From positions 864,501 to 928,500 of the forward strand of contig JADANN010000424.1 of the NCBI GenBank assembly GCA_018806985.1: a stretch of 64,000 nt of DNA, written 5' to 3'. The translations under genes and the position numbers were made by a program. Below the pieces are notes generated by a model. It was not told where the DNA came from, made no database searches, and saw only the letters and a list, made by a program, of their open reading frames with translations. The DNA is from Angiostrongylus vasorum. Taxonomy: Eukaryota; Nematoda; Chromadorea; Rhabditida; Metastrongylidae. Shown in pieces: positions 43,385 through 54,499 of this stretch (the first letter of the stretch is position 1; each line of letters opens with the position of its first letter).

Positions 43385-43390
43385 AATAAA
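43385..43390 (+). terminator. Poly(A) signal AATAAA for the Mind bomb-like gene
   Basis: First canonical AATAAA after the stop at 43170, 215 bp downstream, followed by an AT/T-rich stretch. Confidence 0.5.
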
Positions 43391-43834
43391 ACCTCTTAAA
43401 AGAATTCGATATAATTCCCTTTTTTTCAAACTTTTGGATAACTGACGCCTTGTCCTTCAGTTCCTTGGTTCACTTGCTCTTCTTGAATGGGAAATGTTCC
43501 TGGGCGTTGAATTGCACAATAGAATGAGGTTTCATCTCCAGCAGCTAACTCCAAGTTGAGAAGAAGTTAGATTTTCTACGCTACGACAAAATCTTGAGAG
43601 TTCTGGCAGTTTCTGCTAAATCAGTAAAAATGAATCAAGTACGAAAGTGTTAATGTTCGCAAAGCAAGCAGAGCCAATTGGGCAACCCTGAGCGTTTTTA
43701 AGGGACGAAGGGAGACCATGGCTACTTTTAGAGTTATTATGCGATTAGCAGTACTACACGCAAAGTTTGACAGGTGACTAGGTCAGTTTATGTATCCCTT
43801 CTTTGATGAGCTTACACGAGGTTGATAAATGTAT

Positions 43835-43895
43835 TTATTTTCGGTTAACGTTTCGACGTCTTAGCCGATGATCCGAGTCCATCGTTAGTTCAGTT
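43835..43895 (-). mobile_element. Penelope-like terminal fragment of another family
   Basis: The minus strand contains GACGTCGAAACGTTAACCGA preceded by GATCATCGGCTAAGA, the terminal signature type of PLE tails (a CGAAACGTT-like core). No coding region nearby. The rest of 43,400-44,490 is unassigned. Confidence 0.4.
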
Positions 43896-44499
43896 TATAT
43901 AAAAGAATCCAAGTAAAAAGAAGTAGAACAATGAGTACAATTCTGATGAGGGCCCCCTTTAATGTGTTGAGCGCCACTGCTTTCAGTGAGCACCTCCTCA
44001 TAACAATCCCTGAAGTTGGATAGGTTTAGAGAGGTCGGTGGCAGTAGTTGAACTTCATGTGGCACAATTTCCATCCACTAACCATCGTTATTCGGCAGCT
44101 AAAGGGAAATTGCGCTTGTAAATACGAGCGCGAAAAAAAGCATGTCTAGGACATTTTGGTTCGACGTTCGTGTCCTCAAAAGGAACAGTAAAAAGCGGCT
44201 AGATAGTCACGTTCCTTTGGAGCCTCAGTTTATTATTTCGACATGGAGTAGAAGCCTACCTAGCGTCCCACTGAACCTTGGAGACGTTCAACCTCCATTT
44301 ACGACGGGAGAACCAACATTGGTACATCATATAACCAAGAAGAATAAAGGCTGTCAGTGAAAGGCTGACAAGTACGACGATGTTTTGGTGGTGACTATGG
44401 AAGGGTCAGTAAGGTCTCACTGCGAAATAAAATCGGAAATAACCGCTGTTAAGGGCGAAGACATAGCAACAAGGACGTCTACCGAGGATGAGGGTTACA

Positions 44500-44790
44500 A
44501 AGAATATAACTTTAATGATGCTGAGATATTTGCAAAAATCCGACCGCAGGTGTCTACGGTGGGGAACGAACGCGCATTGTCATTTCCGTGGAGTAGCGTG
44601 TCACCACCACACCATGCAGGTCCTTCGTTTCGCCTGTCTCTCAGCTAGTTCTATTGATCTTTTGCCATCAGCAATCACCCGTCAGCGGGTCCGCAGTTTT
44701 GCAAATATCTCAGCATCATTAAAGTTATATTTCGCAATACATACCCCTGCCGCTAAAAAGAGTAGGCAGTAAATAATAAGTCAAAATTGT
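44500..44790. mobile_element. Family D foldback element
   Basis: AATGATGCTGAGATATTTGC at left and GCAAATATCTCAGCATCATT at right, an exact inverted pair, with the outer end CCCCTGCCGCTAAAAAGAGT. The interior is shortened in the second arm (CAGCGGGTCCGCAG junction). Confidence 0.75.
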
Positions 44791-45035
44791 GATTATAACT
44801 GCAGCCTCAGCTTAACTGGGTTCGTTGCCGATTTGGGCTCCCCCAGATCAATCCCGCTGACGGGTGATTGCTGATGACAAAAGATCAATAGAGCTAGCTG
44901 AGAGACAGGCGAAACGAAGGACCCTGCATGGTGTGGTGGTGAGCGCGCTACTCCCCGGAAAGGACAATAGCGCGTTCGTTCCCCACTCATAGGCACCTGC
45001 GGTCCAGAGTTTTGCAAATATCTCAGCATCACTAA
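44791..45035 (+). mobile_element. Family D element
   Basis: AACTGCAGCCTCAGCTTAAC start, GATCAATCCCGCTGACGGGT, AAGGACAATAGCGCGTTCGT, ending GCAAATATCTCAGCATCAC. Adjacent to PLE-2. Confidence 0.75.
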
Positions 45036-45044
45036 TAAGGCAGT

Positions 45045-46668
45045 TTTTTTCCTCGGTTTCTCCCTGGTAAACTTAATGTACTCAGACTGCTCGTTCAATA
45101 ATTCAAAGCATTTGTCCATCTCCTCCTGCGTAGGGAAGATGACAAAACAATCACCTACATATCTGCAGTAGAGTAGTGGCCGGAGATCGAGAACAGGGGT
45201 TTCTAGACATAAACACAATGGCAAGGCTTGGTGCCAGTCGCTGTCCCATAGCCAACCTCCTTATTTGCGCGAAATATTTCCCAGACCATCTGAAAATCGA
45301 GCAATTTAGGCACTCCTTTAGGAGAGCCATTAGCTGCTGGATGGACAAGCCATGCACATTTATTCTTCCTTCATGTTCAACAAGAAGTTCGAAGATGGCT
45401 TACATTGCGGAGTCATTCGATACGTTGGTGTACAGCGCAGGAACGTCGAAGGACTGCATCACGTACGCGTTATTAGGAGACGCGTTATGTAGACATTCTA
45501 GGAACATTTGGGTGTTTGTGAGGTGAGCTGGAATATGGTTAAGTAACTGGGTAAGTATTAGGCTTAAAAACTAGGTTATCCTATCCATTGGCCCGTCTAC
45601 ACAGCTGATGATGGGTCTAACTTTAAATGATGACGGATTGCTTGTGAGAAACATGTTTCAAACAGCCACCTCTGTGTGTACAACCAGGGAACTAAAGGAA
45701 GAATCGCGCGACTTGGCTCGGCAAATAGCCATCTCCAACGGCTGCGAAATAGTAGCCCCAAGAGATAAGTTTAGAAGGAGAGCGACGCGACCAAGCGAAA
45801 CACTTGAGCAAAAGAAAGTCCCGTTTATGCTGTCCTTTATTAGCGATGAAGTAAGTGTAGCTATTAAACGATGCTTAAGAAGGGCTGGTCTAGAGGAATC
45901 GGTAGCGATAGTTGAAATGCCACCGGCTACTCTACGTCGTCAGTTAGTTCGTAACCGCCTTTATGACCGTCTATGTGAGACAACAAATTGCGTAATCTGC
46001 CCTTACGGCAGATAAGGTGATTGCATGAGTTCAGGTACGATATACCTGATCTCTTGTAATAACTGCGGAGATGAATATATTGGAGAAACGGGCAGGCCTT
46101 TGTGTATCCGTATGAAAGAACACCTAGACGGCAAACGAAAACTAAGACAAAGTACCCCACTAGGCGCGCATAGGATACAAAAGCACAGCGGGGACGATTT
46201 TGAAGTAAAAGTCAATATCCTTGCGCAGGAGACTAAAACACCAGCGCGAAAACTTCTTGAGGCTTTTTGGATAAACGTCAAAAACCCTACAATGAATAGC
46301 AGGGGTGAATGTCCAGAGCTCATACGCGACCTGACCCCGTGTGTTCGCATCAATTTCTGATGTGGGATGGTGCAGTCATCAACCATATGCGACTATAATC
46401 AGCTGTTCTAATCTTACTCATTGGAAGTCACGTAAAAAAGCGGTGAGTTTTCCGAGAAGCTGTTGATCATGTAATTACCATGGAGATTTTCGTCTTTTTT
46501 TGTGTTATTGAAGCGTTTGGCCTAGTAAATTGTATGTCAGTATACCCTTCCAGGCTCTGAAGAAGGCGATACTGCCGAAACGTCAGCTACTGTTGTATTG
46601 TATTGTGTTTTTTCTATGGAAGTAAATGCATGCTGTTTAAGAACCTCGCGATTGCTGAACAAAAAAAT
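45045..46668 (+). mobile_element. PLE-2: Penelope-like element with internal inversion
   Basis: The left part (45045-45640) is in minus orientation and holds reverse transcriptase with CRYVGDCFVIF, where the first catalytic Asp of YVDD is Gly. At about 45,640 the orientation switches. From there the plus strand holds LVRNMFQTATSVCTTRELKE, a Cys-rich linker and an intact-looking GIY-YIG domain (GTIYLISCNNCGDEYIGET, to CPELIRDLTPCVRINF), broken only by a TAA at about 46,014. The tail with the hammerhead-like motif follows (46551-46595). No matching plus-strand reverse transcriptase remains. Confidence 0.85.
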
Positions 46669-49600
46669 GTCTACAGAGGTTGTTCTCTGTGACACAGTGG
46701 ACGGTCTCTATGTGCACACCGAATAGAACATCGGTCGCCCTAAGGTCATTAAAGAGTTGGGATGTAGAGTACTCGACATTGTCGAAAACACCGATCATGG
46801 TGTGAAGTAAACTTTGTGGTACAGTCTTGCCGTGGAACCCGAGATGAACTGAATGCTAAGTCACTTCAATTTTGTACGAGTTTCTATGAAGTTTGTATCC
46901 GAATTTTCATAATTTCCAACTCATTTCAGCGATACAGTGCAATGGCTGAAACAGTACCGCTTGTGGGATTGAAGAATAAGATGGCAAGCATTTCTATGTA
47001 TTTCACAAATTTATTAGGAAACAACTTAATTGTTTAATAATATTAAGCCTTCTGTCCAGATCATTTTGATGCATTTTTTAAGAGGAATTATTTTTAACCC
47101 AGTGGATGTTTTAACAACATTAGCAGTCTTTTTGTCCTCATGCTGAGCTGTCCTTGCTGAAGTACATAACCTATTAGCCACGCGTTCATTCCATCAACCA
47201 ATCAATCAATCGTACATATTGATCGGTATCAAATCTATCGATTTCGCATACCATTTCTTAGAGTATCTCGACTCTTGAGCGAATTCATAGAAGGTTTCAT
47301 TTAATCTCCGTGAGCCCTAGAGTGCTTTAATGTCTCCATTTTTGTGGCCTGTATTATCTTAGAGTTCGTGTTCTACATCCGTGTGAAAAATGTATCACTA
47401 TTGCTTTGACTAATATCCGATTGCTTGGTTGATGTTGCAGTTTGCCCTTGTCCAGCATTTCTAGCGTTCCTCATTCTGGGCCGACCTAGCCAACTGCCAT
47501 CCATGTCTCGGAGCCTCTGCATATGCGTCAAAGGTGGACAAGCTAAGGCTTCTCCAGCGCTTAGTTCACCTTTCGTATTAACGTATTAGACTTTCCTCAA
47601 CATGCTGGACTGTGCCAATCGTGGTTATTCCTAGTTTTGGAATAGATATAAGGCCAGGATGCGCAATGGAGTCAAACTAAGTGGACGTAGAACGTTATAT
47701 TTCCCGTCAACAGTTCTATGGTGCTGTTTTAAGCTTCACTGTATGAATGGCTCTTCTTCACCTCCTCTATCTTGCTCACAAATCTGTTGACTTCTATGAT
47801 AAGCAAATTCGCACTCGTTTCGCTGAAATTCACCGAGAACAATGGGCGGCAAAAAGCTCGTGTGAAGACGAAAGCTGAGCACTACATTATACATCGGTAA
47901 GTTAGTGATTTGAAAACCATTATAGGAGCATGCTAAGTGGTTTGATTAGGTTGCGAGTATGGAAGTTTCATTTCACTAGAACATCCGCAAATTCTAACTA
48001 GAAAAAGGCTGTTTGATATCATCGTTTATATAAAAGTGACCAATCAAGGGAAGCAAGAGTGCCAGAGGTTCTCGATTTAGCTTAGTCGAGAATACTGTTA
48101 GAGGTCCGAGTTCTTATATACTCTAAAGCTTCAGGAGTTCATTTTACCTAGCTCATATTTTGCAGCTGTTCTTAAGCCACCATTTAAGTACAGCTTTTTG
48201 GCAGCGCCAATCGCTGTTGAACGTTACATTAATGACTCCCTCTAATCCCCCCTAAAATTTTCAAACACGTGCTAAAGTTTCGATTTCCCATACTTTTTTC
48301 TATGAAACGATGAAAGTGAGAACTAAAGTGTTCGTATGAAAACGATTGGCTTCAAGAAAAAAGTTAGCTTTCTTAAGATTCCACAAATATAGTTAACAGG
48401 TTTAAACGAAAAGCTGCAACGATAGAAGTGACGAATTCCCAGCTCAGCGACTAATAAAGGGATTCTGACGAGTTTTCAAACTATATCTGCATCGTGAAGT
48501 CCGCTGAAATAATTCCGGTAGGATTCCTTTCCAGTCCAGTTTCGAGCGCTATTTCTGTGCGATAGGAATTCAATCGAGAGGAAGCGTCAAAAATCACCGA
48601 GCCGACTATGTATTGTTCAACGTCTTCCAATTCATTGACTAACACTAGGAGCAGCACCGAGAGGAGCGTTTCGCCGGAGTACGAATGACCGGAACTTTTC
48701 ACCCAGCTCATTAAGGTGGTCCCTATGAAATGCTTGCAATTATTTCCATTCGTTGACGAATCTCAAACGTGCATCGCTGTAATTCACTGTCATTCTTTTT
48801 CTTTCTGGTCATCTTTCAGAGGTCGTTGCAAAGTCGTAAACAAGCGGCGTAGTAGGCAGGCACGCTCTCATTGGCTCATTTCATCGGTAAAGATATTTGA
48901 TATCACCTGTCATGCATTAAATTCGGTAAGTATAGAAATAATACTGAAACAACTATTCAAGTTAGGCTCTGAGTATTAATGACACCTGTTGGCACTAACC
49001 ATAGGACTCTACAGTCTCTCGATGTTGCTCGCAGAGGAACTCTAGAGGTGTCTCCCCAATGACTTATCATCTAACTATAGCGGATAAATGCTCCTAGGTG
49101 TCCAAACTCAGTATTTCAATACAGCAGAAGAAGCATTTCTGCGAGCTCCACACCGATCATTGTGGTGCAAATAATCTTCCACCGCGAAATGAACTCGCCC
49201 GAAAAGTTTTTCCACAAGCCATTAAGTGTAAAGAGCAGTATTTAACGGATCAATTCCCACGTCAAATCTGTGCTGAACAAGCTCTCGATTGAACACAGAG
49301 GTTTCAGCAAAAAGGTGCTGTGTAAAAAAAATAAACCACTGAAAAGGACAAATTGGCTGGAACGCGCTTCGACCAGCTTCTTCCCCATCCATGCAGTGCA
49401 CTCAACGCATCTATGGCGTGATCTTGCTTGAACGTGGTCATAAAGTGTGAAGTGGAAAAAGCCGTACAGGTGCACAATCACTGCAGGTTACTTGGAATGC
49501 GAGATACGGCTTTTTGTTGCGGAATCGGCAGGCGGAACACGGGGAAATCGCAGTAATGTTCACTGCCATAATCACTTTTCTGATTAGTCAGCATTTATAC

Positions 49601-49789
49601 AGTCACAAAACTACATGGAAGTACATCCACCGTTCCTTTCACAAATGAACCATCCAATCCAGTTGCGTTTGAGGTCGTTAAGTGTCTCTGTTGCATAGTC
49701 CAGGTATGAATAGAACTGAGAATGGACATCATTAGATTAAATTTTTGGTAGAAGTCAAGCTTTGTCATTTCTACGTCATGACACCAAAC
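46669..49789. other. 3-kb stretch without a recognisable gene
   Basis: Weak candidates only: an exon-like frame 46926-47037 (AETVPLVGLKNKMASISMYF, after an ATTTCAG acceptor) and a frame 49098-49292. Neither has a family match. A diverged repeat at 48840-49070 resembles 55905-56080 (GTAGTAGGCAGGCACGCTCT versus GTGGTAGGTAGGCGTGTTCT; both then have ATAGGACTCTA). Confidence 0.35.
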
Positions 49790-50010
49790 GCAGTACTGGT
49801 GGGGAAGTTTTTTTGAGCATTTCCAGTCATATAGCCCTTGGCATCCAATACATTAGGGGCGAAGATTCGTGGACAACATCATGTCAGATGACTACTGATA
49901 TAGAAGAAAGAAGAAAAATCTTACGCTGACGCCCGTATGAATCGCAAGCAGAGTTTTCGGAATCTCCAATTAATATATCAACAGATGTTTGATTTATGAT
50001 ACATAATGTC
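49790..50010 (-). repeat. Dispersed repeat E, copy 2
   Basis: Reverse-strand match to 15690-15900 (GACGCCCGTATGAATCGCAA, TCGTGGACAACATCATG). Abuts the 5' region of RTE-C. Confidence 0.6.
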
Positions 50011-50014
50011 CTCC

Positions 50015-53000
50015 ACGGATCTCCCACATACGAGGGATCTCGAGCCGGTTAGTCGCGAGGCTACGTGGTGCGTCCCCAGGTGGCGGATGGGGGTTAAGGG
50101 CGGACCAAAAGCGACCTTTGCTTCCCTGAGACGCAGGTGAATCCAGGGGAGGGACTCCCTGTTTCTGCTGCGCCTATTTGGCACATACTTTCTGCATTTA
50201 CGGGGCGTATTCATCCACGCGTGTGTGGGTGCGTTCTGGTTTGTGCAGATTGTATTCTACGAGTCAATTCGGCCAAAAAGCCTGCAATCAAGTGACAAGG
50301 AAGTATGTGGGAGGCGGTTAGTAGTGGCCCCCCAACAAATTAGATCCATGTCCACTCTGGGAGAGCCTGGCAAGCTACCCGTGAGTATACCCATCCCCCA
50401 CGTTCATAGCCAGCAAGCTATACGTGGGTATCAAAATGCTGAAGACAGTAAAGAAAAATACGGGCCTCATTCCCCTGACCCCGAAAGAGTCCCCCAATTT
50501 CGCAGCGTTGGGTACGACGAGTACGGAGAGGCTGCTAAAATCTCAGGGCCAATGGAAGCTGCCAGGATTTCAAACGAACTATGGTGACGATCTGTACCTA
50601 AATTGCACGTACACTTGAATCCGAGTCCTCGATAAAAGACTTGATCATGCAAGCAAAAAAGGATAAGGTGCGACGTCATCGTCCTGAGCGAGACGAGACG
50701 ACGCCATCCATTCAACGCCGTCTATGACACCGGAGAAGAACTGTTCCTCGGAACATGCGACAGTAGAGGAGTCGGCGGCGTCGGCGTTCTCGTAAACACG
50801 AGTTTGTCCATGAGCATCGATTCATTCGAACAGCTTACAACTCGAATCGGATGTTTACGATTCAAAAGATGTGGATCAATACCGGCTTTGACAATCTTCG
50901 TCGTCTACGCGCCGACATCAAACTATGACGAAGAATAAGTCGAAGCGTTCTATATGGACTTGGAGAAGTTCTACAGAGAAGACCATGCATTCTTCAAGGT
51001 CATCACTAGAGATTTCAGCGCGAAGATTGAACCAAGAACAACGTCTGATGGACTTCACATTGGGACCCATGGATTAGAATGGAACGAACAGGGTGAGCGG
51101 CTATCGGAATTCATCATGGCGACCAAAACCATCCGTGGTGACTCGCAATTCCAGAAGCCCCCACCCTCAACGTTGGACGTGGAAGTCCCCCAATGGAGAC
51201 CACCGTAACGAAATAGACCACATCATAGTAAATAAATATAGTAATAGTAAATAGAAGGTATTGCTTAACCGATGTCGCCGTTGTCCCAAAATTCTACAGG
51301 GGATCACACCACGAGCTCCTTCGTGCAAGATTCTGTTTCTCGCGGGAAGGAGAAAAAGCCGCTGATTTCAAAAACCGGTGTCCCAGAACCGCCGTAAACT
51401 GGGACTTATACAATTCATTAGTCGGCTGTTGGGAAGATGCCGTTGTCGATAACATCGACGAAGAATAGGGTCGGCTCATTTAACATCTTCACGTTAGCAC
51501 TAACGGAACAGTTACAACGTCCAGAAAGACAATGGAGAAAATCATTCACGAATGCTGCTCAGATCTCTTCGATAGCCACGTCCACCTTCCGTCATATGAA
51601 ATAAAAGAGGATGGATATGTTGTACCACCGGTTCTCCCTTCCGAAATCCGACATGCCGTTTCGTCGGTAAAAAATCGAACAGCACCAGGTCCGGACAGGA
51701 TAAGGACAGAATACCTGAGGAACCTTTCGCCAATCCTCTTAAACACAGTGGCTCTGCACTTCACACGTGACCTGTTTGGATGCAAGGTCCCTACTCAGTG
51801 GAAGATCAGCAAGACTGTGTTATTGTTCAAGAAGGGTGACTTACACGATATCGGCAACTATCGCCCAATCTGCTTGCTGCTTGTCGTCTACAAACTTTTC
51901 ACTCGAGTGTCCTATCCTAAACGGGATGGACGGAACACTGGACGAAGAACAGCCATGTGAGCAAGCAGGGTTTCGAAAAGCATTTAGTACGATGGACCAC
52001 ATCCACACGATAACATGGCCCACTGACGTATCGCGAGAGTGTAAAAGACCGCTGTCTCTCACTTTCATCGATTTACAGAAGGCGTTTGATTCAATTGAGA
52101 TAGAAGCAGTCATGGAAGCTCTTGATAATCAAGGAGTCCCTACTCAGTACATAAGGATTATTCGTGAGCTGTACAAAAATTTCACAACCAAAATGTCACC
52201 ACTCTACAACGATGTTAACATTGACGTCAAAACAGGAGTTAAGCAAGACGATACAATCTCTCCAAAATTATTTGCCGCCTCCCTGCAGAACATCATGCCA
52301 ACATTGGAATGGGATAATATGGGAGTGAAAATCGATGGTCGGCAGTTACATCATCTTCATCTTCACTCTGCTGATGACATCGACCTTATAACACCAAACA
52401 TTGACCAAGCGGAACGAATGCTACCCGACTTTGATAAAGCATGTGGAGAGATTGGTCTTCGACTAGATTTCACATAAAAAGATGTTTATGAGGAACGGAT
52501 TGGTTTTGTATGCGTCTTTCACACTCAATGGAACGAATATCTCCGAATGCTCCAGTTATGTATGCCCAGGTAGGGAAATTAATGTGATGAACGACTTAGC
52601 TCCAGAGTTGAGCAGAGGGGAGCGAGCGGCTTGAGATGCTTTCAAGAGAGTGGAGGATGTAGTGAAGAGGACAGGGAACACCCGACTCCCTGCCCACCTT
52701 TTTCGACTCAACGGTACTTCCCTACCCCTAACGTATGCGTCAGAAACACCTGGTCGCTGCGTAAGCAGGATGGAAGGTCACTTAGCGTTATCGAACGCGC
52801 AGTCGAAAGGACGATGCTAGGGAGTATCCCGTTCCACACAAGTAAGGGATGGGATCCGAAGCTTCGACCTGTGTCAACGATCAAAAATCAAAGATGCCGT
52901 TCTATACGCTAAACTGTCGAAGATAAGGTGGTCCGGACACGTAATGTAAATGAATAACAACCGATGGACAGGAGCCGTTAATGACTGGATTCCTCGAGAT

Positions 53001-53207
53001 ATCAAACGTACTGCAGGAAGACCACCGACCCGATGGTCAGAGTTCTTCACGAAGAGCCTAGAAGAAAAATGTGATGCTCGACGAGTCCCTAGAGCGAGCA
53101 GAACCCACTGGGCTACTCTTGCACGCGACAGGGAAAAACGGACGATTTACTGGCGCCCGCTCGAGTCAGCCGACGATCAACGGGACTACAGGTGATACAG
53201 GTGATAG
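50015..53207 (+). mobile_element. RTE-C: near full-length RTE LINE, inactivated
   Basis: A GC-rich 5' leader, a first open region (SQQAIRGYQNAEDSKEKYGP, ~50,400-50,590), then endonuclease pieces (TRGVGSVGVLVNT-type region near 50,770 and [14 protein letters not shown] near 51,000). The reverse transcriptase runs 51,530-52,480: PSEIRHAVSSVKNRTAPGPD, NYRPICLLLVVYKLF, LTFIDLQKAFDSIEIEAVME and HSADDIDLITPNIDQAERM. The palm motif is SADD rather than FADD. The C-terminal part is at 52,490-53,190, and the 3' end is a short repeat (ACAGGTGATACAGGTGATAG). Frameshifts occur near 51,930 and 52,480 and elsewhere. Confidence 0.85.
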
Positions 53208-53209
53208 AC

Positions 53210-53615
53210 CGTTGTTCTGATCCTCTCAACGGTTCACCGCCTCATCATGGCTGGGAAGTGTTCCTGGGTGTCGGGCTGCGTTGTACAGCGGGGAGATTCA
53301 TCCTCTGGCAGGATCTGCCAAGCTGAGAAAAGAGTCCGGCGTTTCCATGAGAAAGCCTAGCTAAGAGCAAACCGATACCGAGATCCACCACCGTCTTGGT
53401 ATCAAATTATTCGCATGGTGGCAAATCTCCCTCTGATCCACAACGGCTGCGACTACCTGTGGTGGTGACGAGCTGGGTCAGACTTAGGCCAGGCTGTCCT
53501 CTGGGCTCCAGGGAACCATAGTGGTTAAACCAGCAAATCTTCGGGGAATGGAAATTATGCTGGGGTTCGCACTACCAGTGAAGACGGGCCATCCAAGTAT
53601 CTAAATATCTATAGA
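53210..53615 (-). mobile_element. Family C interspersed repeat
   Basis: CGGTTCACCGCCTCATCATG start, TCCACCACCGTCTTGGTATC, GTGGTTAAACCAGCAAATCT. Abuts the 3' end of RTE-C. Confidence 0.75.
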
Positions 53616-53819
53616 GCTCTGATATCACAGAGTGCGCCAACAAAAGAATTAAAACAACAGTTTCAACGGGCGGATAAAAGCATAAACAGATGTAGCTGAA
53701 AAGAAATTCTGCCACTTTTCAGTTCATCTGTACAGAAATCTTTTTCTTTATATGCATGCTTTGTTTCGAGTTGGCGAAATGCAGTTAATAAAAAGAAAAG
53801 GAGAGAAGAATATCCATAC

Positions 53820-54453
53820 AGGTGCACAATCCTCCCCGAGCCCGAAGAAGTGATTCGGTTCACCAGGATACCAGTTCAAGTTTTTTTGTTCCCAGTATAC
53901 AGGTCTTATTTCCGTCTGCTGACTCGAAAATATGCTGCGATCTCCAGCTATTTGGTTGTCGTCGGACACCAATCCATACAAGCGCCGAGGTTTTTTCAAC
54001 TTTTGGATCAAGTGCATCCAATACTGAAATGAGAACTCAATTAGAGTGAAAAGCTTCACAGATGTGACTGCCTATTGTTTTGCTTTTCCTTTATGGAGAA
54101 CTACTTCTTATGGGTAGCTCTTTCGCCATGCTTCTGTTTGGCAGTTGGTCGCCAGTGAGTAGTGGGGAAAGCAGAGGATATCTGCTGAACTAGGAACTGT
54201 TCTTTGTTAATAGGCTGTGTGTATGTCTAGTGAATTTCTTGCAGGATTACCAGATTTCCAGCAATATTTGTTATAGTGCCATTTTAACACTGGTGCCAGT
54301 TGTGAGAAATGACAGCTTTCATTTATGAATGGAGTTGTTGACTCACTCGAAAGAAGGTCGCTGTACTTCCTATCGGACGGTACTGCAAGGTGCGAGTTTT
54401 GCTTCTCACAATATGCTTTTTGCAACGTCCCACGTAAGGGAGTGACAGTAATG
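53820..54453 (-). pseudogene. C-type lectin domain gene fragment, frame-broken
   Basis: Two minus-strand exons. Exon A (54453 to about 54345) reads HYCHSLTWDVAK, then in the next frame AYCEKQNSHLAVPSDRKYSD, the first half of a CTLD; its donor is GA|GTGAGT. Exon B (54023-53820) begins LDALDPKVEKTSALVWIGVR (the 'WIG' core). After a frame change it continues YWEQKNLNWYPGEPNHFFGL and GEDCAP with a GTATGG donor. GEP (the QPD/EPN-like sugar-site position) and EDCA are typical CTLD features. Each exon has one extra base. The last Cys-containing exon is uncertain (a YICLCFYPP frame near 53,690 is a candidate). Secreted lectins of this kind are common in parasitic nematodes. It may be a pseudogene or a sequence-error victim. 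Confidence 0.65.
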
Positions 54454-54499
54454 CTGAAATTACTACGAAATCGAAACCAAGAACTCATATTTTAACGTG

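Noticed and set aside
49242..49481. Minus-strand frame ending with a DCAPV-like stretch near a GTGCACCTGTACGG donor, hinting at a second lectin exon
   Set aside because: No other C-type lectin features nearby; the match is too short.
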